Below, in pieces: positions 60,617 through 64,000 of a stretch of 64,000 bases of DNA. This DNA is from JAHEEL01 sp963700375 (lineage in GTDB: Bacteria > Actinomycetota > Acidimicrobiia > Spongiisociales > UBA5794): positions 186,001-250,000 of the forward strand of contig CAVOXF010000003.1 in NCBI GenBank assembly GCA_963700375.1, given 5' to 3'. The notes under the pieces are model-generated. The model had not been told where the DNA came from and searched no databases. It was given only the letters and a program-made list of their open reading frames with translations. Position 1 is the stretch's first letter. Each line of letters starts with the position of its first letter. The translations under genes and the position numbers were made by a program.

Positions 60617-63400
60617 GTGCCGTACGTGCTGGGTGTCGATCTTGGGACCACCTACTCCGCGACCGCCGTGGGTACGAGCGACCGGATCGAGATCTTCCAA
60701 CTCGGCACACGGATGGCCGCCATTCCCTCGGTCGTCCTGCTGCGAGAAGACGGATCCGTGCTGGTGGGGGACCCGGCGGAGCGCAGGTCGGTCACCGAAG
60801 CCCGCCGCACCGCCCGGGAATTCAAGAGGCGACTAGGAGATCCCACTCCAATCGTCCTCGGCGGGACTCCCTACGGGGCCGAGTCTCTCACCGCCCACCT
60901 GCTGCGCGCGATCGTGGATCGAGCCGCAGCCGAGCAGGGCGAGCGCCCAGAACTGGTTGTTCTCACCCACCCGGCATCATTCGGGCCCTACAAGCTCGAG
61001 GTGCTGAGCGAAGCTGTCCGGCTCGCCGAAGTGGGTCCTTGTCGCTTCCTTTCCGAGCCGGAGGCCGCTGCCATCCACTACTCGGCCCGGGAGCGACTCC
61101 AGCCGGGAGCGCTGCTTGCGGTATACGACCTCGGCGGAGGAACTCTCGATGTCGCTGCGCTGCGCGTCACCGATGGCGGATTCGAGATCGTGGGCACCCC
61201 CGAGGGTATGAACCAGTTCGGTGGGGTGGATCTCGACGAAGCGGTGCTCGCCCACGTCTGGGCTTCGCTCGGCGACCAAGTCGATGGACTCGATCGCCGG
61301 GATTCCGAAACCGTCGCCGCTCTTGCTGCCCTTCGGTTCTCGTGTCGCGAAGCCAAAGAGGGCCTCTCGTCGGATACGGATGTCGTGGTTCCCGTCATGC
61401 TGCCCGGAATCCACACCCAGGTCAGGCTTACCCGAGGTGAGTTTGAGGAAATGATCCGGCCTCGCGTCGAAGAGACGCTGGTGGTGCTGGGTCGGGTGAT
61501 CTCGAGTGTCGGATCATTCGAGGAGGTATCCCGGGTGCTACTCGTGGGCGGCGCCTCGCGCATTCCGTTGATCTCCGAGATGATCCGCGCCTCTACCGGG
61601 TGCACCCTCGCGGTGGATGCGAATCCAAAGCATGCCGTTGCCCTCGGCGCCGCCCGGATGGGCATGGCTTGGCTCCGTGAGATGCCCCAGGCCGCGGAGG
61701 CGGTGGTGCCGACTCTCTCGGGCACTGTGGAGCGTCCGGAACCGACATCCTCAGTATCCGAGGTCGAAGCCGAGCCCGATCAGCCGTCAGCAACACCCGC
61801 GACGCACGCCTCCGGAGCGAAAGCGGTGGTGTCGGCAGAGACACACGGGACATCGTACGTCCCCGTTCAGGATGAAGCTGTCGAGCGGTTTGCGCCAAAT
61901 TCCGAAGAGGAATCGGAAGGGCCTGAGCTTGGCGAAACGACGGCGGGTCCGATACCCGACCAGCACCGCCGACCCTGGTGGCCCTGGGCGGCGGTCGTCG
62001 CCGCTGTGGTCGCCGCCACCATCGTGGCGGTCATCGTGCTTGGAGATCGCGGGGACGGTGATCCGTCGGCGTCGGAGAATCCGCAACCCCCGGAGAGCTC
62101 ACCCCTGACCACCACGGCCGGGCAGGTAGAGGCGGCGACGACCGCGCCCGGTCAGGCGACCACGACCGTACAAGCCAACACGGCGAGCCCGATTGCAGCC
62201 GACATCGACGGGGCCGAGCTGATCATGATCGGTCCCGCAGGCGAAGCCGAGGACGTCGCCGTCAACTCTGTTCTCAGCGGAGCGTTCAACGATCAGACCG
62301 GCGCGCACGCTGAGTACATGGGAGTGCCGGACGTTCCCGCCGACCTCGACGCGAGAGTCAACGCCGGCGCACCGCCGGACCTGGTCATCCTTCCCGACGC
62401 AGCCACCGTGGTCGAGTACGCCGCCGGAGGGTGGCTGACGTCCCTTGAGGACCTCGGACTTGACGTTGGGCAGATCACCACCGACTACGGCGACTACTCC
62501 CTCGGGCTGGTCGAATATGAGGGGGAGCACTACGGAGTACCCACGCGTCCCACCATGAAGAGCCTCGTCTGGTATCACCGTCCCACGTTCGAGGCCCGCG
62601 GGTACGTAGCGCCAACGACGTGGGACGACCTGATGACGCTGTCGGCCCGAATGGTGGACGATGGGCTTACGCCGTGGTGTACGGGGACCGAATCCGGAGA
62701 ATCCAGCGGGTGGCCGGCCACCGATTGGGTGGAGGACATTCTCCTTCGCAGCGAGGGTTCTGCCACCTACGACCGGTGGGTGGCGCACGAGATCGAGTTC
62801 GACGATCCGACGGTCGTTCGTGCATTGGATCAGTTTGGAGAGATCATCTTCGGAGACGGCTTCGTGCTCGGTACCGCGAACTCGATTCCGACTCGGTCAT
62901 TCGCCGATGCGTTCAATCTGATGGCCGAAGGGCAATGCGTGATGGACCGTCAGGCCGATTTCATCCTGCTCTACGGCGCCGACGTAACACCCGGTCAGGA
63001 CGTCGGTGTCTTCGCCTTCCCGTCCATCGACGGTCGATATGGAGCGTTGATCGCGCCGCAGTACGTTGCGGTCGCGCACGACGGCTCTGCACCAGCGGCG
63101 TTCCTCGAGTGGTTCGTCTCACGGGAGGCGCAGTGCGAGATCGGTCTACGGGGTGCCACGCCGTACACCTCTCTGCACGAGCAGGTGGGCCCGGAGTGCT
63201 TTGCCGATCCGATCGCAGTGCTGTCCAAGGACATCCTCGAGGCGGCCGCTCCGGTCGACGGGATCCGACAGGACGGCTCCGATCTGATGCCGGACTCGAT
63301 CGGCAAGGGTGCGTTCCTCGATGCGATGAACGACTACATGCTCGGTGGTCCCGACAGTGCTGTCGAAGTGCTCGGCCGAGTCGAAGCCGCGTGGCCCTAG
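60617..63400 (+). CDS. Hsp70 domain - transmembrane helix - extracytoplasmic sugar-type solute-binding domain fusion
   Basis: 927 residues. Residues 1-360 form an Hsp70/actin-like ATPase: VLGVDLGTTYSATAVG, LSEPEAAAIHYSA, VYDLGGGTLDVAALRV and LLVGGASRIPLISEMI. No canonical Hsp70 substrate-binding beta domain follows; instead there is an acidic linker to residue 450, one membrane helix (WPWAAVVAAVVAATIVAVIV), a Thr/Pro/Ser-rich stalk, and from about 530 a family 1 solute-binding-like domain (PPDLVILPDAATVVEYAAGG, GVPTRPTMKSLVWYHRPTFE, YVAPTTWDDLMTLSA, FLEWFVSREAQ). The ATPase is cytoplasmic and the binding domain outside. The start GTG 60617 is chosen from the natural Hsp70 N-terminus. No ABC permease adjoins it. 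Confidence 0.88.
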   Translation: MPYVLGVDLGTTYSATAVGTSDRIEIFQLGTRMAAIPSVVLLREDGSVLVGDPAERRSVTEARRTAREFKRRLGDPTPIVLGGTPYGAESLTAHLLRAIVDRAAAEQGERPELVVLTHPASFGPYKLEVLSEAVRLAEVGPCRFLSEPEAAAIHYSARERLQPGALLAVYDLGGGTLDVAALRVTDGGFEIVGTPEGMNQFGGVDLDEAVLAHVWASLGDQVDGLDRRDSETVAALAALRFSCREAKEGLSSDTDVVVPVMLPGIHTQVRLTRGEFEEMIRPRVEETLVVLGRVISSVGSFEEVSRVLLVGGASRIPLISEMIRASTGCTLAVDANPKHAVALGAARMGMAWLREMPQAAEAVVPTLSGTVERPEPTSSVSEVEAEPDQPSATPATHASGAKAVVSAETHGTSYVPVQDEAVERFAPNSEEESEGPELGETTAGPIPDQHRRPWWPWAAVVAAVVAATIVAVIVLGDRGDGDPSASENPQPPESSPLTTTAGQVEAATTAPGQATTTVQANTASPIAADIDGAELIMIGPAGEAEDVAVNSVLSGAFNDQTGAHAEYMGVPDVPADLDARVNAGAPPDLVILPDAATVVEYAAGGWLTSLEDLGLDVGQITTDYGDYSLGLVEYEGEHYGVPTRPTMKSLVWYHRPTFEARGYVAPTTWDDLMTLSARMVDDGLTPWCTGTESGESSGWPATDWVEDILLRSEGSATYDRWVAHEIEFDDPTVVRALDQFGEIIFGDGFVLGTANSIPTRSFADAFNLMAEGQCVMDRQADFILLYGADVTPGQDVGVFAFPSIDGRYGALIAPQYVAVAHDGSAPAAFLEWFVSREAQCEIGLRGATPYTSLHEQVGPECFADPIAVLSKDILEAAAPVDGIRQDGSDLMPDSIGKGAFLDAMNDYMLGGPDSAVEVLGRVEAAWP

Positions 63401-63529
63401 ACGTCGACGTCGCTTGCTGTGACGTTGGACCCTATCGGGCATGGAGAGAATCTGATACCGCGATCGCGAGAGACGTTGCAGTGAGCGTTGGACGCAAGCT
63501 CCTGTACCGGTTCATTCAAGGAGGCTGGC

Positions 63530-64000
63530 ATGCACGATGAGACAGCGTCGGGCGGTGGTGTATCGTACGGCAGCGTAATAGGCCCCAATGATCCTCGCGT
63601 ATCCGACGCGGAGGCGGAGCTCCTTCGTAGATTGCAGTTGGGCAGCGAAGACGCCCGGCGAGCACCCGAGCGTCCAGAGGAACCCGCCGGACCTGCCCGT
63701 CGAGCTCCTTCCGCCGGTCTCGTGACCGCAGGATTCGATGATGGAGAGCGTCACCCGGAACAGTTGGAATCGTCTCCCGAGAGCGTGGATTCGCTTGGAT
63801 CAGGGGGTGCAGATGCGTCACAGGTGGATGCCAATTCGCTGGTGCAATCGATCCTCCAAGAGTCGTATAGCGATGCCCGGGACGAACTGGAGTCCCATGC
63901 GGAGAAGGTCAGGCTGATCAACGAGCAGAAGGCGGCAATACGCGAGTCCCTTGTTGATATCGATCGGCAAGCAGTTGAACGAACCACTGCCAGTAGGACA
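63530..64000 (+). CDS. Coiled-coil protein downstream of the Hsp70 fusion (3' end cut by window)
   Basis: Starts at ATG 63530 after AAGGAGG (63517-63523), a strong ribosome binding site, and runs off the window with 157 codons visible. The N-terminal 100 residues are disordered and acidic. From about residue 104 (SLVQSILQESYSDARDELE) a heptad-like helix continues with HAEKVRLINEQKAAIRESL, a pattern typical of extended coiled coils. No membrane segment has appeared yet. It probably belongs to the same system. Family not recognised. Confidence 0.75.
   Translation, partial: MHDETASGGGVSYGSVIGPNDPRVSDAEAELLRRLQLGSEDARRAPERPEEPAGPARRAPSAGLVTAGFDDGERHPEQLESSPESVDSLGSGGADASQVDANSLVQSILQESYSDARDELESHAEKVRLINEQKAAIRESLVDIDRQAVERTTASRT

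Overview
The window is GC-rich bacterial DNA with frequent GTG starts, stop/start overlaps of the ATGA, GTGA and TGATG type, and an actinobacterial gene set: an MshA-like mycothiol glycosyltransferase, Rex, an RsiG/AmfC-like anti-sigma factor, DUF3054, and a dynamin pair that recalls IniA/IniC. The best guess is an uncultured Actinomycetota, possibly Acidimicrobiia. No rRNA, tRNA, CRISPR array, integrase or transposase was seen.

Layout. 1-6540 (minus): complex I cluster 1, nuoABCD-HIJKL without E, F or G, cut off inside nuoL by the window edge. 6716-13871 (plus): a phosphodiesterase, tadE, a heavily frameshifted Tad-like gene, and an iron-type ABC importer whose binding protein is also frameshifted. 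13868-30502 (minus): complex I cluster 2 with all 14 subunits, nuoA to nuoN, plus a terminal bactofilin-like membrane protein; nuoB and nuoC of this cluster each carry a one-base frameshift. 30775-32418: DUF3054 and a menaquinone/geranylgeranyl reductase-like flavoprotein. 32631-41889: a divergent respiratory block. Leftward lie a CcoN-CcoO-like fusion and a repeat-bearing cytochrome c. Rightward lie a membrane protein, split cytochrome b, Rieske protein, a di-heme cytochrome c and another membrane protein. 42632-53418: Rex, a SAM hydrolase, an HMG-CoA lyase family enzyme, a MoaD-membrane fusion, an M23 peptidase, the RsiG-like protein, an asparaginase-like protein, a GNAT protein, the MshA-like enzyme and a Clp1-like P-loop protein. 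53804-64000: an acidic tandem-repeat protein, two dynamin-like GTPases, an Hsp70-membrane-solute-binding-domain fusion and the start of a coiled-coil protein.

How it works together. Most of the window is electron transport. The two complex I clusters would feed electrons to menaquinone, cluster 2 from NADH and cluster 1 from another donor because the NADH module is missing. The b6f-like Rieske/cytochrome b set would pass them to c-type cytochromes. The neighbouring oxidase-like subunit has none of the histidines expected for CuB and high-spin heme, so it is probably not an oxidase. A roughly 45-residue motif occurs five times in the cytochrome c and, in its core part, once in the cytochrome b C-terminal-half protein; it may hold this assembly together. 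Rex would link the region to the NADH/NAD ratio.

The most unusual locus is the last 10 kb. Its gene content resembles mycobacterial iniBAC (repeat protein plus two dynamins), but the partner is a membrane-spanning Hsp70 with an extracytoplasmic sugar-binding-protein-like domain, which suggests an envelope-sensing or membrane-remodelling system.

Quality caution: about 11 frameshifting indels are packed between 8.8 and 10.35 kb, and single ones occur in nuoB2, nuoC2, the repeat cytochrome c and possibly the 3' end of the IniA-like gene. Encoded protein signatures survive on both sides of each, so consensus errors are a serious alternative to gene decay.
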